64,000 nt of DNA from Craurococcus roseus (GCF_039523795.1 NZ_BAAAFZ010000060.1:172159-236158), one strand, 5' to 3'; shown: positions 27,400 through 37,768, counted from the stretch's first letter. The notes: generated by a model from the sequence alone, not told the origin. Program-made: numbers and translations.

Positions 27400-28503
27400 G
27401 TGGGCGCCTACCTCCTCCGCCGGCTGCTGCTGGTGGTGCCGACCCTGCTCGGCATCATCCTGATCAACTTCGCCGTGGTGCAATTCGCCCCCGGCGGCCC
27501 GGTGGAGCAGATGATCGCCGAGCTGCGCGGTGAGGCGGGCAGCGCCATCGGCCGCATCTCCGGCGAGTCGCAGGGCGAGACCGGCGGGCCGCAGCGGCGC
27601 GAGGGGGGCGGGGACGAGAACAGCCGCTACCGCGGCGCCCGCGGCCTCGATCCCGCCGTGGTCGCCGAGATCGAGCGCGCCTTCGGCTTCGACAAGCCCT
27701 GGCACGAGCGGCTGCTGGCCACGCTTTCGGGCTACCTGCGCTTCGACCTCGGGCGCTCGCTGTTCCAGGACCGGCCGGTGGGGGAGCTGATCCTGAGCAA
27801 GCTGCCGGTCTCCGTCTCGCTCGGCCTCTGGTCCACGCTCATCATCTACCTGGTCTCGATCCCCCTGGGCATCCGCAAGGCGGTGCGGGACGGCTCGCGC
27901 TTCGACGTGGCGACCTCCGGCCTCGTGCTGGTGGGCTACGCCATCCCCGGTTTCCTGTTCGCCATCCTGCTGGTGGTGCTGTTCGCGGGCGGCAGCTTCC
28001 TCCAGTGGTTCCCGCTGCGCGGCTTGCTGAGCCCCGGCATGGAGGACGCCCCGTTCGCGGCGCGCGCGCTCGATTACGCCTGGCACATGGTCCTGCCCAC
28101 CGCGGCGCTGGTCATCTCCGGCTTCGCCGGGCTGACGCTGCTCACCAAGAACGCCTTCATGGACGAGATCCACAAGCAGTACGTGGTCACGGCCCGGGCC
28201 AAGGGCGCGAACGAGCGGCGGGTGCTCTACGGCCACGTGTTCCGCAACGCCATGCTCATCATCATCGCCGGCTTCCCGGCGGCCTTCATCAGCATCCTGT
28301 TCACCGGCTCCCTGCTGATCGAAATCATCTTCTCGCTCGACGGGCTCGGCCTGCTCGGCTTCGAGGCGGCGATCCGCCGCGACTACCCCATCATGTTCGG
28401 CACCCTCTACGTCTTCACCCTGCTCGGGCTGGTGATGCGGATCGTGAGCGACTTCACCTACACGCTGGTGGACCCGCGCATAGACTTCGAGAGCCGCGGC
28501 TGA
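27400..28503 (+). CDS. yejB: peptide ABC transporter permease YejB
   Basis: This 367-residue permease begins with GTG (YLLRRLLLVVPTLLGIILIN). Six membrane helices are visible, with a cytoplasmic EAA-like loop VVTARAKGANERRVLYGHVF. A charged insert after the first helix (about residues 45-85, GGPQRREGGGDENSRYRGA) is usual for YejB. It forms the inner-membrane channel with YejE, powered by YejF. Its stop overlaps the next ATG as TGATG (28501-28505). In relatives that next gene is yejE; here it is a foreign gene. Confidence 0.92.
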   Translation: MGAYLLRRLLLVVPTLLGIILINFAVVQFAPGGPVEQMIAELRGEAGSAIGRISGESQGETGGPQRREGGGDENSRYRGARGLDPAVVAEIERAFGFDKPWHERLLATLSGYLRFDLGRSLFQDRPVGELILSKLPVSVSLGLWSTLIIYLVSIPLGIRKAVRDGSRFDVATSGLVLVGYAIPGFLFAILLVVLFAGGSFLQWFPLRGLLSPGMEDAPFAARALDYAWHMVLPTAALVISGFAGLTLLTKNAFMDEIHKQYVVTARAKGANERRVLYGHVFRNAMLIIIAGFPAAFISILFTGSLLIEIIFSLDGLGLLGFEAAIRRDYPIMFGTLYVFTLLGLVMRIVSDFTYTLVDPRIDFESRG

Positions 28504-29048
28504 TGGTTGAGCGGAAGGAAGCGCTTGCTGCTTGGGCCGTACTCGAGGACGCAGCGCGAAGCGTTGATCTCGCGGTCAACGCAGACGAGGACCACTGGCG
28601 AGTGCATTGGGCCGGTTCGCTTGCCTTGCTTAGAGCAGTGGGGCATGTGCTTAGAAAAGTCGATCGAGAGCGGTCAGAGTCGCACAGGAAGTGTGGGGAC
28701 GAGTGGTGGAAAAGGTGGGACCCTAAAAAGGGTACAGAGGCTAAGCCGAACCTTTTTGCTGACTTCATAGAAACAGAACGCAACCTCGTTCTTAAGCAGT
28801 ACGAATTTCGGTTCGATCCTGCCGAGCGTCACGGCATATTGTTTCTCCGTTCCAGCGACAAACTTCTGACGCGTGACGGGAAACTTCTTTTCACCCGCTC
28901 CCTTGAACGCTTCGTCATCACTGATGGAGCATTCAAGGACAGGGATGGCCGAGAGCTCCTGCGCGAGTCCCACAGATGGTGGGCGGCCCAACTGTCTGAG
29001 ATCGACGCTCGCATCGGCGCTTTGCACTCGACAGGTGACCGCGCTTGA
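28503..29048 (+). CDS. uncharacterised 181-residue protein inserted in the yej operon
   Basis: I cannot assign a function. The protein has a mixed helical first half (ALAAWAVLEDAARSVDLAV, HWRVHWAGSLALLRAVGHVL), a basic tryptophan-rich middle (EWWKRWDPKKG), a FADFIETERNLVLKQYEFRF segment, and a charged C-terminus. No signal peptide or membrane helix is visible. The VGHVLxKVD and ExERNxxLKxYEF patterns resemble uncharacterised bacterial proteins I have seen, but I know no role for them. Its GC is about 56% by my count (bases 28501-29040), well below its neighbours. It fits exactly between yejB and yejE with a TGATGG at each end, so it is coupled to both. This points to a recent acquisition. Confidence 0.75.
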   Translation: MVERKEALAAWAVLEDAARSVDLAVNADEDHWRVHWAGSLALLRAVGHVLRKVDRERSESHRKCGDEWWKRWDPKKGTEAKPNLFADFIETERNLVLKQYEFRFDPAERHGILFLRSSDKLLTRDGKLLFTRSLERFVITDGAFKDRDGRELLRESHRWWAAQLSEIDARIGALHSTGDRA

Positions 29049-30084
29049 TGGCCCTCTCGCCCCTCAACCGCCGCCGCCTCGCCAACTTCCGCGCCAACCG
29101 GCGCGGCTGGTGGTCGCTCTGGATCTTCGCCGCGCTGTTCGTCCTCTGCCTCTTCGCCGAGTTCATCGCCAACGACCGGCCGCTGGTCGCGCGGGTGGAC
29201 GGGCGCCTCTTCGTCCCCGTGCTGGCCGACTACGCCGAGAGCGACATCCTCCCCGACGGCCTGCCCACCGAGGTCGACTGGCACGACACGGCCTTCCGCG
29301 CGGAGATCGAGGGGCGCGGCTGGATGGTGTGGCCGCTGATCCCCTACGCCTACAACACGGTGGTGCGCGACCTCGAACGGCCGGCGCCGGCCCCGCCTTC
29401 CGCGCGCAACTGGCTCGGCACGGACGACCAGTCGCGCGACGTGCTGGCGCGCGTGATCTACGGCTTCCGCATCTCGGTGCTGTTCGGCTTCGCCCTGACC
29501 GTCGCCGCCTCGGTGGTCGGCATCGCCGCCGGGGCGGTGCAGGGCTTCTACGGCGGGCTGACGGACCTGCTGTTCCAACGCTTCATGGAGATCTGGAGCG
29601 GCTTGCCGGAGCTGTACCTGCTCATCATCCTGGCGAGCGTGGTGCAGCCGTCCTTTTGGATACTGCTCGGCTTCCTGCTGCTGTTCTCGTGGATGGGCCT
29701 CACCGGCGTGGTGCGCGCCGAGTTCCTGCGCGGGCGAAACCTCGATTACGTGCGCGCCGCCCGCGCGCTCGGCGTCTCCGATGCGCGGTTGATGTCCCGG
29801 CACATCCTGCCCAACGCCATGGTGGCGACCCTCACCTTCCTGCCCTTCATCCTGTCGGGCAGCGTGGTGGTGCTGACCTCGCTCGACTTCCTCGGCTTCG
29901 GCCTGCCGCCGGGCTCCGCCTCGCTGGGGGAGCTGGTGGCGCAGGGCAAGAACAACCTCCAGGCGCCCTGGCTCGCCGGCACCGGCTTCGTGGTGCTGGG
30001 GGGCGTGCTGACCTTGCTGGTGTTCGTGGGCGAGGCGGTGCGCGACGCCTTCGACCCGCGCAAGCTGCCGGGCGGCTCCAAGGC

Positions 30085-30088
<4 letters not shown>
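29048..30088 (+). CDS. yejE: peptide ABC transporter permease YejE
   Basis: This 346-residue permease starts MALSPLNRRRLANFRANRRGWWSLWIF, the usual YejE/DppC-type N-terminus with one early helix. A large periplasmic loop follows, then five helices. LGTDDQSRDVLARVIYGFRIS and the EAA-like loop DYVRAARALGVSDARLMSRHI are visible. The ATG at 29048 overlaps the inserted gene's stop; a TTG one codon earlier is in frame but unlikely. Its stop overlaps yejF (ATGA). It pairs with YejB to import peptides. Confidence 0.92.
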
Positions 30089-31760
<1,672 letters not shown>

Positions 31761-31764
<4 letters not shown>

Positions 31765-32177
31765 CCGAGCTGGAACGGCTGCGGGCGCTGCTCGACTCCG
31801 GGCGGGTGAAGCTCGGCGTCCACATCCGCAAGATGAACAGCCCCGGCAGCCCGGTGTACCGCTCCCTGGAGAACGTGCTGCCCGCCGCGGCCATCCTGAC
31901 CGCCTCCTTCACCGCCACGCTGCTGGTGCACTTCTACCTCGGCGCCGTCGTGCTGGCGGTGGCCTGCTGGTGGTGGCTCGCCCGCTGGATGCCGAGGGTG
32001 AAGGACGGGGTCTTCGACCGCACCTCGGCCCTCGTGCTGGCCGACGAGGCGAGCTTCGACTTCTGGTGGTCGCGGGGCGTGCTGAGCCTTTACGCCCAGC
32101 TTCCCGGCGGCGAGGAGCGCGCGGCGGCCCGCAAGGACGACTGGCGCGCTTGGGTCCGCGCCATCCCGGACGGCTGA
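31761..32177 (+). CDS. small membrane protein at the end of the yej operon
   Basis: This 138-residue protein starts at a GTG overlapping the yejF stop by four bases. Residues about 40-80 are hydrophobic (LPAAAILTASFTATLLVHFY, LGAVVLAVACWWWLARWMP) and form one long or two short membrane helices. The ends are charged and probably cytoplasmic. I recognise no domain. Tight coupling suggests it is expressed with the peptide transporter. It meets the following minus-strand gene tail to tail with a 1-bp gap. Confidence 0.65.
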
Positions 32178-32178
32178 C

Positions 32179-33441
32179 TCAGCGCACCAGCCGCAGGGTG
32201 CGCGAGGACGGGATCTCGTCCGCCGACTTCTGCAGGTTCAGCAACTGCGTGGTGAGCGCCAGCACGCTGAGCGTCATGTCCTCCTCCGGGTCGTGCTCCG
32301 CCACCCACCACCGCGCCCCGCGGTACTCGACGGAGAAGCGCGGCCGGGCGGGCGGCGCCGGCCACAGCCGGAACAGGCGCGGCGTCGCGGCGCGGGAGGC
32401 GTCCAGCCCGACCGTGATCCGGTACGGCACGCCTTCCTCCTCCCGCCGCTGCACGGCGCCGAGGTAGGTCAGGATCTCGTCCACCGAGCGCAGGTACCAG
32501 GACAGGCCGCCGGTCCTGGCGTGGCCGGCGGGGGTGGGCGCGTCCGCGATTTCGTCGGCGGCGCAGGGGTCGCCCGCCTGCGGCAGGGCCGAGACCTGCG
32601 GCGCGTCGTTGTCCAGCGCCAAGGCGGTGTAGCGCGGCACGGCGCCGGGCGCGGAAGGGACGCAGATCACGATCTGCTCGACCTCGCGGAACAGCCGCCA
32701 CCCCGGCCCGTCCGGCCGCAGCGCCACGTTCGGCTCGCGCGCCGCCGCCAGTACGTGGGGAGCTTTCGCCTCCGCGGCCGTCAGGCGCGGGCCGATCGGG
32801 GTCAGCCGCGTGTAGGCGTTGAACAGCAGCCGGCCGTGCCTGGTGAGGCTGTCCACCACCGCCTGGAAGCGGTCGCAGGGCGGCTGGGCTGCGGCGGCGG
32901 CCTCGGCGCACCTGGCGCGGGCGGCGGCGTCCATCGGGCGGCGCTCGTGCGGCTCGTTGACGATCGAGCGCCCGCTCGCGCCCTCGTCGAAGCGGGACAC
33001 CAGCAGGTGCAGGAGGAGCTGGTCCGGCAAGCCACGGTCCGACAGGAGCCGGAACAGGCCGGGGTCGAGCGGCTTCAGGAGGCCGCGGGCGAAGTCCTGC
33101 CGGTCCAGCGGCGCCACGTCGAAGCTCGGGCTGCTGCCGGCCAGGGCCGCCGGCTCCACGCCGCTCCGCAGGCTGCTCAGGTCCAAGCCCGCGCCGGCGA
33201 ACAGGCTGAACGCGCCGTGGATGGCGCCGAGCGTGCTGAAGTGGAGCGGCGCCCGGTCGCGGGCCCGCAGCACGTTCAGCACCAGCACCGTGTCCGTCGC
33301 GGCCTCGACGCTGCTGTTGTAGGCCACGCTGTGGCGCCCGACGGTCCCGCTGAGGGAACAGGCGGCCAACGGCGCAGCGGCCAGGAAGGCGAGCGTCGCC
33401 GCCCCGCGCGCCGCGCGTCCGAACCCGTGTCGTCCCGCCAT
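32179..33441 (-). CDS. uncharacterised lipoprotein of about 420 residues
   Basis: The ATG at 33441 (MAGRHGFGRAARGAATLAFL) gives a lipoprotein signal ending LAAAPLAAC, so the mature protein would begin at Cys28. A GTG 12 codons upstream is less likely. The mature N-terminus YNSSVEAATDTVLVLNVLRA, RDRAPLHFSTLGAIHGAFS is the most conserved-looking part, and I have seen similar uncharacterised lipoproteins in proteobacteria. A later segment, VDEILTYLGAVQRREEEGVPYRI, is a regular helix. Function is unknown; outer membrane attachment is inferred. It stands alone between convergent and divergent neighbours. Confidence 0.65.
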   Translation of the reverse strand: MAGRHGFGRAARGAATLAFLAAAPLAACSLSGTVGRHSVAYNSSVEAATDTVLVLNVLRARDRAPLHFSTLGAIHGAFSLFAGAGLDLSSLRSGVEPAALAGSSPSFDVAPLDRQDFARGLLKPLDPGLFRLLSDRGLPDQLLLHLLVSRFDEGASGRSIVNEPHERRPMDAAARARCAEAAAAAQPPCDRFQAVVDSLTRHGRLLFNAYTRLTPIGPRLTAAEAKAPHVLAAAREPNVALRPDGPGWRLFREVEQIVICVPSAPGAVPRYTALALDNDAPQVSALPQAGDPCAADEIADAPTPAGHARTGGLSWYLRSVDEILTYLGAVQRREEEGVPYRITVGLDASRAATPRLFRLWPAPPARPRFSVEYRGARWWVAEHDPEEDMTLSVLALTTQLLNLQKSADEIPSSRTLRLVR

Positions 33442-33597
33442 CGCTCCCCACCGCGCCACCGGTCCCCTGCCGCCCACCTTCCCGCGCGCTTCCGGGGCAT
33501 GGCAAGCGCCGTCGCCAGGAAGGGCGGTTTGTGCGCCGGGGCGCGAATGGGGACACTGCCGGCCTTAGCCGCACACGCAAGCCGCCGGAGCCGAAGC

Positions 33598-34530
33598 ATG
33601 GCCGTCCTCCTTTCGACCGACCCCGCCGCCATGGAAGATTGGCGCGCCGCCTTGTTGGCGGAGGATCCCGGCCTCGACATCCGCATGTTCCCCGATGCCG
33701 GCGACCCCGCCGCCGTCGAGGCCGCGGTGGTCTGGACCTCGCACGACATGGCGGAGCTGCGCCGCTACCCGAACCTGCGGCTGGTCGTCTCCATGGGCGC
33801 CGGCGTGGACCATCTGCTACGCCCGCCCGGACCCCCGCCCGGCGTGCCGGTCGCGCGGCTGAAGGACGCGCGCCTCACCCAGGGCATGACCGAGTGGGTG
33901 CTACTGAACGTGCTGCGCTTCCACCGGCAAGACCTGGAGTACCGCGCCCTCCAGGCCGCGCGCCGCTGGGAGGAGTTGCCTGCCCCGGACACCGCCTCGC
34001 GCCGCGTCGGCATCCTGGGCTTGGGCGAGTTGGGCGGCGCGGCCGCGGCGGCGCTGGCGGCGCTGGGCTTTCCGGTGATGGGTTGGTCGCGCAGCCCCAA
34101 GGACCGGCCCGGCGTGGAGCGCTTCCACGGCCCGGAAGGCTTCGACGCGATGCTCCGTCGCGCCGACATCCTGGTGTGCCTGTTGCCGTTGACGCCCGAG
34201 ACGCGAGGCATCTTGGACCGGCGCGCCCTCGGCCTGCTGCCGCACGGGGCATTCCTGCTCAACGCCGCGCGGGGCGGGCACGTCGTCCAGGACGACCTGC
34301 TGGCGGCGCTGGACGGCGGCCGGATCGCGGCCGCGGCGCTCGACGTGTTCGAGCCGGAGCCGCTTCCGCCGGACCACCCCTTCTGGTCGCACCCGCGGGT
34401 GGTGATGACGCCGCACGCGGCCAGCATCACCATCCCGTCCAGCGCCGCGCCGCAGGTGGTCGAGAACCTGCGGCGCGCCCGGTCCGGGCGGCCGCCTCTC
34501 AACCTCGTGGACTTCGGTGCGGGCTATTGA
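33598..34530 (+). CDS. 2-hydroxyacid dehydrogenase, glyoxylate/hydroxypyruvate reductase A-like
   Basis: This 310-residue NAD(P)-dependent enzyme has the Rossmann motif GLGELGGAAAAAL (141-153). It also has the substrate and catalytic residues of the D-2-hydroxyacid dehydrogenase family: an N-terminal VVSMGAGVDHLL, Arg in NAARGGHVV, Glu in FEPEPLPPDHPFW, and His in TPHAASIT. The short N-terminal domain and the HPFWxHPRVxxTPHxAS pattern fit the GhrA group, which reduces glyoxylate and hydroxypyruvate. ATG at 33598. It converges with the MarR-type gene, and an 8-bp hairpin spans both stop codons. Confidence 0.85.
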   Translation: MAVLLSTDPAAMEDWRAALLAEDPGLDIRMFPDAGDPAAVEAAVVWTSHDMAELRRYPNLRLVVSMGAGVDHLLRPPGPPPGVPVARLKDARLTQGMTEWVLLNVLRFHRQDLEYRALQAARRWEELPAPDTASRRVGILGLGELGGAAAAALAALGFPVMGWSRSPKDRPGVERFHGPEGFDAMLRRADILVCLLPLTPETRGILDRRALGLLPHGAFLLNAARGGHVVQDDLLAALDGGRIAAAALDVFEPEPLPPDHPFWSHPRVVMTPHAASITIPSSAAPQVVENLRRARSGRPPLNLVDFGAGY

Positions 34531-34549
34531 CCTTCGGAGAGGAAGGTCA
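34528..34549. terminator. hairpin spanning the stop codons of two convergent genes
   Basis: TGACCTTC (34528-34535 without the first T of the codon context) pairs perfectly with GAAGGTCA (34542-34549), with a 6-base loop. The outer bases are the TGA of the dehydrogenase on one strand and the TGA of the MarR gene on the other. It could act in both directions, though no T-run follows. Confidence 0.45.
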
Positions 34550-34975
34550 GCTCGCCTTCCGGGGGGCCTCGGCGGTGCCGCGCGCCGCCGCCGTATCGGC
34601 GTTGGCGACCTCGGCCGGCGGCGGCATCTCGCGCACCACGGCCTCGGCCTCGACCATGATCTGCCGCATGTCGCGGAGGAAGGCCGTGCCCTTAAGCGTG
34701 CGCTGCACGATCACGCTGCGCCGGTCCATGGGGTCCACCTTGCGGCGCGCCAGGTCGAGTTCGCCGAGGCGGTCCAAAGCGCGGGTGATGGCCGGCTTGG
34801 ACACGTTCAGCTCCGCCGCCAAGCCGCGGACGGTATGGGGGCCGTCCGTGAGGTAAACCGTCAGGAAGACGCCGAGCTGCCGCGCGGAGAGGTCCGGGCC
34901 GTCCCGCCGCACCAGCGCGACAACGGTATCCCGGAGGATGCCGACGAGCTGGTCTGGGTTGCTCTGTACCGCCAT
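34547..34975 (-). CDS. MarR-family transcriptional regulator
   Basis: This 142-residue winged-helix protein has LSARQLGVFLTVYLTDGPHT, VRGLAAELNVSKPAITRALD and the wing LDLARRKVDPMDRRSVIVQRT. Those are the MarR recognition helix and wing with the DxRxxxV motif. The ATG at 34975 follows an AGAGGA ribosome site; the frame is open 27 codons upstream but lacks a better start. MarR proteins repress nearby or own promoters and respond to small aromatic or oxidative signals. Its leader (about 34976-35148) is unusually AT-rich and contains TTGTATAACGCATTACGTAT (35081-35100), a plausible control region. Confidence 0.85.
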   Translation of the reverse strand: MAVQSNPDQLVGILRDTVVALVRRDGPDLSARQLGVFLTVYLTDGPHTVRGLAAELNVSKPAITRALDRLGELDLARRKVDPMDRRSVIVQRTLKGTAFLRDMRQIMVEAEAVVREMPPPAEVANADTAAARGTAEAPRKAS

Positions 34976-35148
34976 CTTAAATCCTCTTGCCCTTCGGGGC
35001 TGTGCAGGGATCGGCGTATTGCCGGCCGCCGCGGTTGTCGGGAACAGGCGAAGCACTCACCACCAACGTCACTGCGGCAATTGTATAACGCATTACGTAT
35101 CCGACAGGTGCTGTGCGGTGGCAAAGTTTCTGCGTCATCTCGTTTTCG

Positions 35149-36531
35149 TTACCTGCCCGACCCCTGTAACAGCCCCGGAAGAGTCTCAATCAGCGCCACA
35201 ACGGCTCTCATTCCTTGTGTTTCTCCACCTTCTGGACGGCCGGGGCGCGTTGAGTCGTTCCAAGCGTAAAGGTCCAAATGGGCCCATCTGGTTGCGTCGG
35301 GAACAAACCTTTGAAGAAACAAAGCCCCGATGACCGCGCCCGCCATGGGTTTCGCGCTGACGTTGTTGAGGTCCGCCACCGGGCTGTCGAGCCAGCCCGC
35401 GTAGCCCGCGTGCAGCGGCAATCGCCAAAGGGGATCGGACGCGGCGCGGCCGGCGGTCAGCAGCGCTTCCGCCAGCGCGTCGTCCGGGGTGAACAGCGCC
35501 GGCAGGTCCGGCCCGAGCGCCACCCGCGCCGCGCCCGTGAGCGTGGCGAAGTCGATCGCCAGATCGGGTCGCCGCTCCGCGGCGAAGGCCAGCAGGTCGG
35601 CCAGGACCAGCCGGCCTTCCGCGTCGGTGTTGCCGACCTCCACCGTCAGGCCGGCGCGGGTTCGCAGCACGTCGAGCGGCCGGAAGGCGTCGCCCGAGAC
35701 GGCGTTCTCCACCGCGCCCACCAGCAGGAGGAGCCGCACCGGCAGACGGGCGCGCATCGCGGCTTCCGCCACGCCCAGCGCCACGGCCGCGCCGCCCATG
35801 TCCTTCTTCATCCGCAGCATGGCGGAGGAGGGCTTGAGGTCGAGGCCGCCCGTGTCGAAGCAGACCCCTTTGCCGCAGAGCGCCACCAGGGGATGATCCG
35901 CCTCCCCCCATTCCAGCACGGCCACGCGCGGCGCCCGCGGGCTGCTCCGGCCCACCGCGGCCAGCGCCGGGAAGCCCTCCGCCAACGCCTCGCCTTCGAC
36001 GGTCGAGAAGCGCGCGCCATGCGCCGCCGCCACCTCCCCCACCGCGGCGGCCAACTCCGCAGGGCCGAGCAGGTTGGCCGGCGTGTTGATCAGGTCGCGC
36101 GCCCGCCACGCGGCGGCGGCGGTGTCGATGGCGCGCTCCGTCCCTGGCGGCGGCACCAGCCGCGCGGCCTCCCGCTTGGCCGGCTTGAACTTCGTGAAGC
36201 GGTACGCGCCCAGGCACCAGCCGAGCGCGGCGTCCGAGGCCCACCCGCCGGGCTCGGCGAAGCGCCACGCGCTACCGGCCGGCAGCTTGTTCGGCAGCGC
36301 GCCGAAGGACCACGGGTCGGGCGGCGCGCCGCCGAGGCCCAGCACCGCGCCGGCGAGGCCGTCCTCGCCGGGCAGCAGCGCCAATTCCTGCGCTTCGGCG
36401 GCGAAACCGCTCGCTGACACGAACGCCGCGGCGCCCGCCGGCAACCGGCGCAACAGCGCATCCAGTCCGCCGGGTGTCACGACATGGAGGGGGAGGGCGG
36501 ACCCGTCCGGTTCCGCGAGGCAATGGAGCAT
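35149..36531 (-). CDS. leucyl aminopeptidase, M17 family
   Basis: This 460-residue cytosolic metallopeptidase removes N-terminal residues from peptides. Active-site motifs are present: CGKGVCFDTGGLDLKPS (Lys221, Asp226), MKKDMGGAA (Asp244) and NTDAEGRLVLAD (301-312). The ending WAHLDLYAWNDSTRPGRPEGGE is typical of the alphaproteobacterial M17 subgroup. The last 60 or so codons (35149-35340) are about 57% GC by my count, against about 70% in the rest. The protein sequence there remains canonical, so the gene looks intact but may have exchanged its 3' end with a less GC-rich relative. Confidence 0.88.
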   Translation of the reverse strand: MLHCLAEPDGSALPLHVVTPGGLDALLRRLPAGAAAFVSASGFAAEAQELALLPGEDGLAGAVLGLGGAPPDPWSFGALPNKLPAGSAWRFAEPGGWASDAALGWCLGAYRFTKFKPAKREAARLVPPPGTERAIDTAAAAWRARDLINTPANLLGPAELAAAVGEVAAAHGARFSTVEGEALAEGFPALAAVGRSSPRAPRVAVLEWGEADHPLVALCGKGVCFDTGGLDLKPSSAMLRMKKDMGGAAVALGVAEAAMRARLPVRLLLLVGAVENAVSGDAFRPLDVLRTRAGLTVEVGNTDAEGRLVLADLLAFAAERRPDLAIDFATLTGAARVALGPDLPALFTPDDALAEALLTAGRAASDPLWRLPLHAGYAGWLDSPVADLNNVSAKPMAGAVIGALFLQRFVPDATRWAHLDLYAWNDSTRPGRPEGGETQGMRAVVALIETLPGLLQGSGR

Positions 36532-36656
36532 GGAGCGACCGTGTTCCCGGGAGCCGGAGACGCCGGGGCCGCTGCGGACCCGATTCGCTCCGGCTCTCAG
36601 TCACATGGCCGTGATCCGGGCGCTTGTCCAGCGTCCCGTCGCGGCCGTTCCGCCGC

Positions 36657-37709
36657 TCAGTCGGCGCGCGTCCAGCGCAGGTCTTCGCCGAGCCGCCCGT
36701 CCGCCATGTGCCGGTCCAGCACCTTCAGCCGGATCTGCTGCGAGGAGCGGAAGTCTTTGTCGGCGAAGCCCACGGCGTTGAGGCCGTCGCGCAGCCTGTT
36801 CACGCTGTCCGCCAGGGTGACGCGCGGCTGGTGGTCCGGCGCCATCTTCCGGAACAGGGAGAAGTCCACCCGGTAGGAGCGCTTGTCCGGCGGCGCGTCC
36901 GTGTTGATGGAGACCTTGGTGCCCGGCGTCCCGGCCGCCACCGCGCGCGCCAAGTCGCGCACCTGCACGTTCCAGTCGTCGCTGCCGGCGTTGATGGAGA
37001 GGAACCCGCCCGGCTCCACCCCGCCGCCCGTGATGGCCCATTCGATGGCGCGCGCCATGTCCCGCACGTCGATCAGCGGGCGCCAGGGCGAGCCGTCCGA
37101 CAGCACGGACACCTCGCCGTTGGCGAGCGCGCCGGCCACGAAGTCGTTCAGCACGAGGTCCAGGCGCAGGCGGGGCGACATGCCGCACGCGGTCGCGAAG
37201 CGCAGGCAGGTCACGCCCATGCGGCCGCGGTCCATCTGCTTCAGCCCCTCTTCCGCCGCGATCTTGGACCGGGCGTAAGCCGTCAGCGGGTTCAGCGGAT
37301 CGGTCTCCTTCCGCGCGTCGCCGGCGGCAAGGCCGTACACGCTGCATGAGGAGGCGAAGACGAAGCGCTTCACGCCGGCGTCCCGCGCCGCTTCCGCGAC
37401 CTGGAGGCTGGCGCGGTGGTTGATCTCGTCCGTCACCGCCTCGAAGCGGAGGCCCATCGGGTCGTTGGAGACGGCCGCGAGGTGGACCAGCGCGTCCACG
37501 CCTTTGAGCAGGGCCGGGGGGATCGCCCGCACGTCGCCGAAGTGCTGCGCGTCCAGCACCCGCTCGGGCAACGGGCCCGGGGTGGTCAGGCAGTGGGCGA
37601 AGAAGCCGGCGTCGTAGCCGATCAGCTCGACGCCCGGCAGGGTGGCGCGCAGGTGCGCGGCGACGACGGGGCCGACATAGCCCATGTTGCCGGTGATGAG
37701 GATGCGCAA
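36657..37709 (-). CDS. NAD-dependent sugar-nucleotide epimerase/dehydratase
   Basis: This 350-residue extended SDR has the dinucleotide motif ITGNMGYVGPVVAAHL (GxxGxxG at residues 7-13). The catalytic set is SSCSVYG and YARSK. VHLAAVSNDPMG and the later SPWRPLIDVRDMARAIEWAI also fit NDP-sugar epimerases and dehydratases. The product is probably a modified nucleotide sugar for surface polysaccharide; the exact substrate cannot be read. ATG at 37709. A perfect inverted repeat lies 34 bp upstream. It is not part of a visible polysaccharide cluster. Confidence 0.82.
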   Translation of the reverse strand: MRILITGNMGYVGPVVAAHLRATLPGVELIGYDAGFFAHCLTTPGPLPERVLDAQHFGDVRAIPPALLKGVDALVHLAAVSNDPMGLRFEAVTDEINHRASLQVAEAARDAGVKRFVFASSCSVYGLAAGDARKETDPLNPLTAYARSKIAAEEGLKQMDRGRMGVTCLRFATACGMSPRLRLDLVLNDFVAGALANGEVSVLSDGSPWRPLIDVRDMARAIEWAITGGGVEPGGFLSINAGSDDWNVQVRDLARAVAAGTPGTKVSINTDAPPDKRSYRVDFSLFRKMAPDHQPRVTLADSVNRLRDGLNAVGFADKDFRSSQQIRLKVLDRHMADGRLGEDLRWTRAD

Positions 37710-37742
37710 GGGAGGTGCCTTCTCTGATGCCGCTGCTGTCGG

Positions 37743-37768
37743 ACAGCGTTTTAGCGGCGAAACGCTGT
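37743..37768. repeat. 9-bp perfect inverted repeat upstream of the epimerase gene
   Basis: ACAGCGTTT (37743-37751) and AAACGCTGT (37760-37768) flank an 8-base spacer. It lies between the end of the cco operon (37908) and the epimerase start (37709). It may be an operator for the epimerase gene or a hairpin ending the cco transcript. No T-run follows on the minus strand. Confidence 0.55.
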
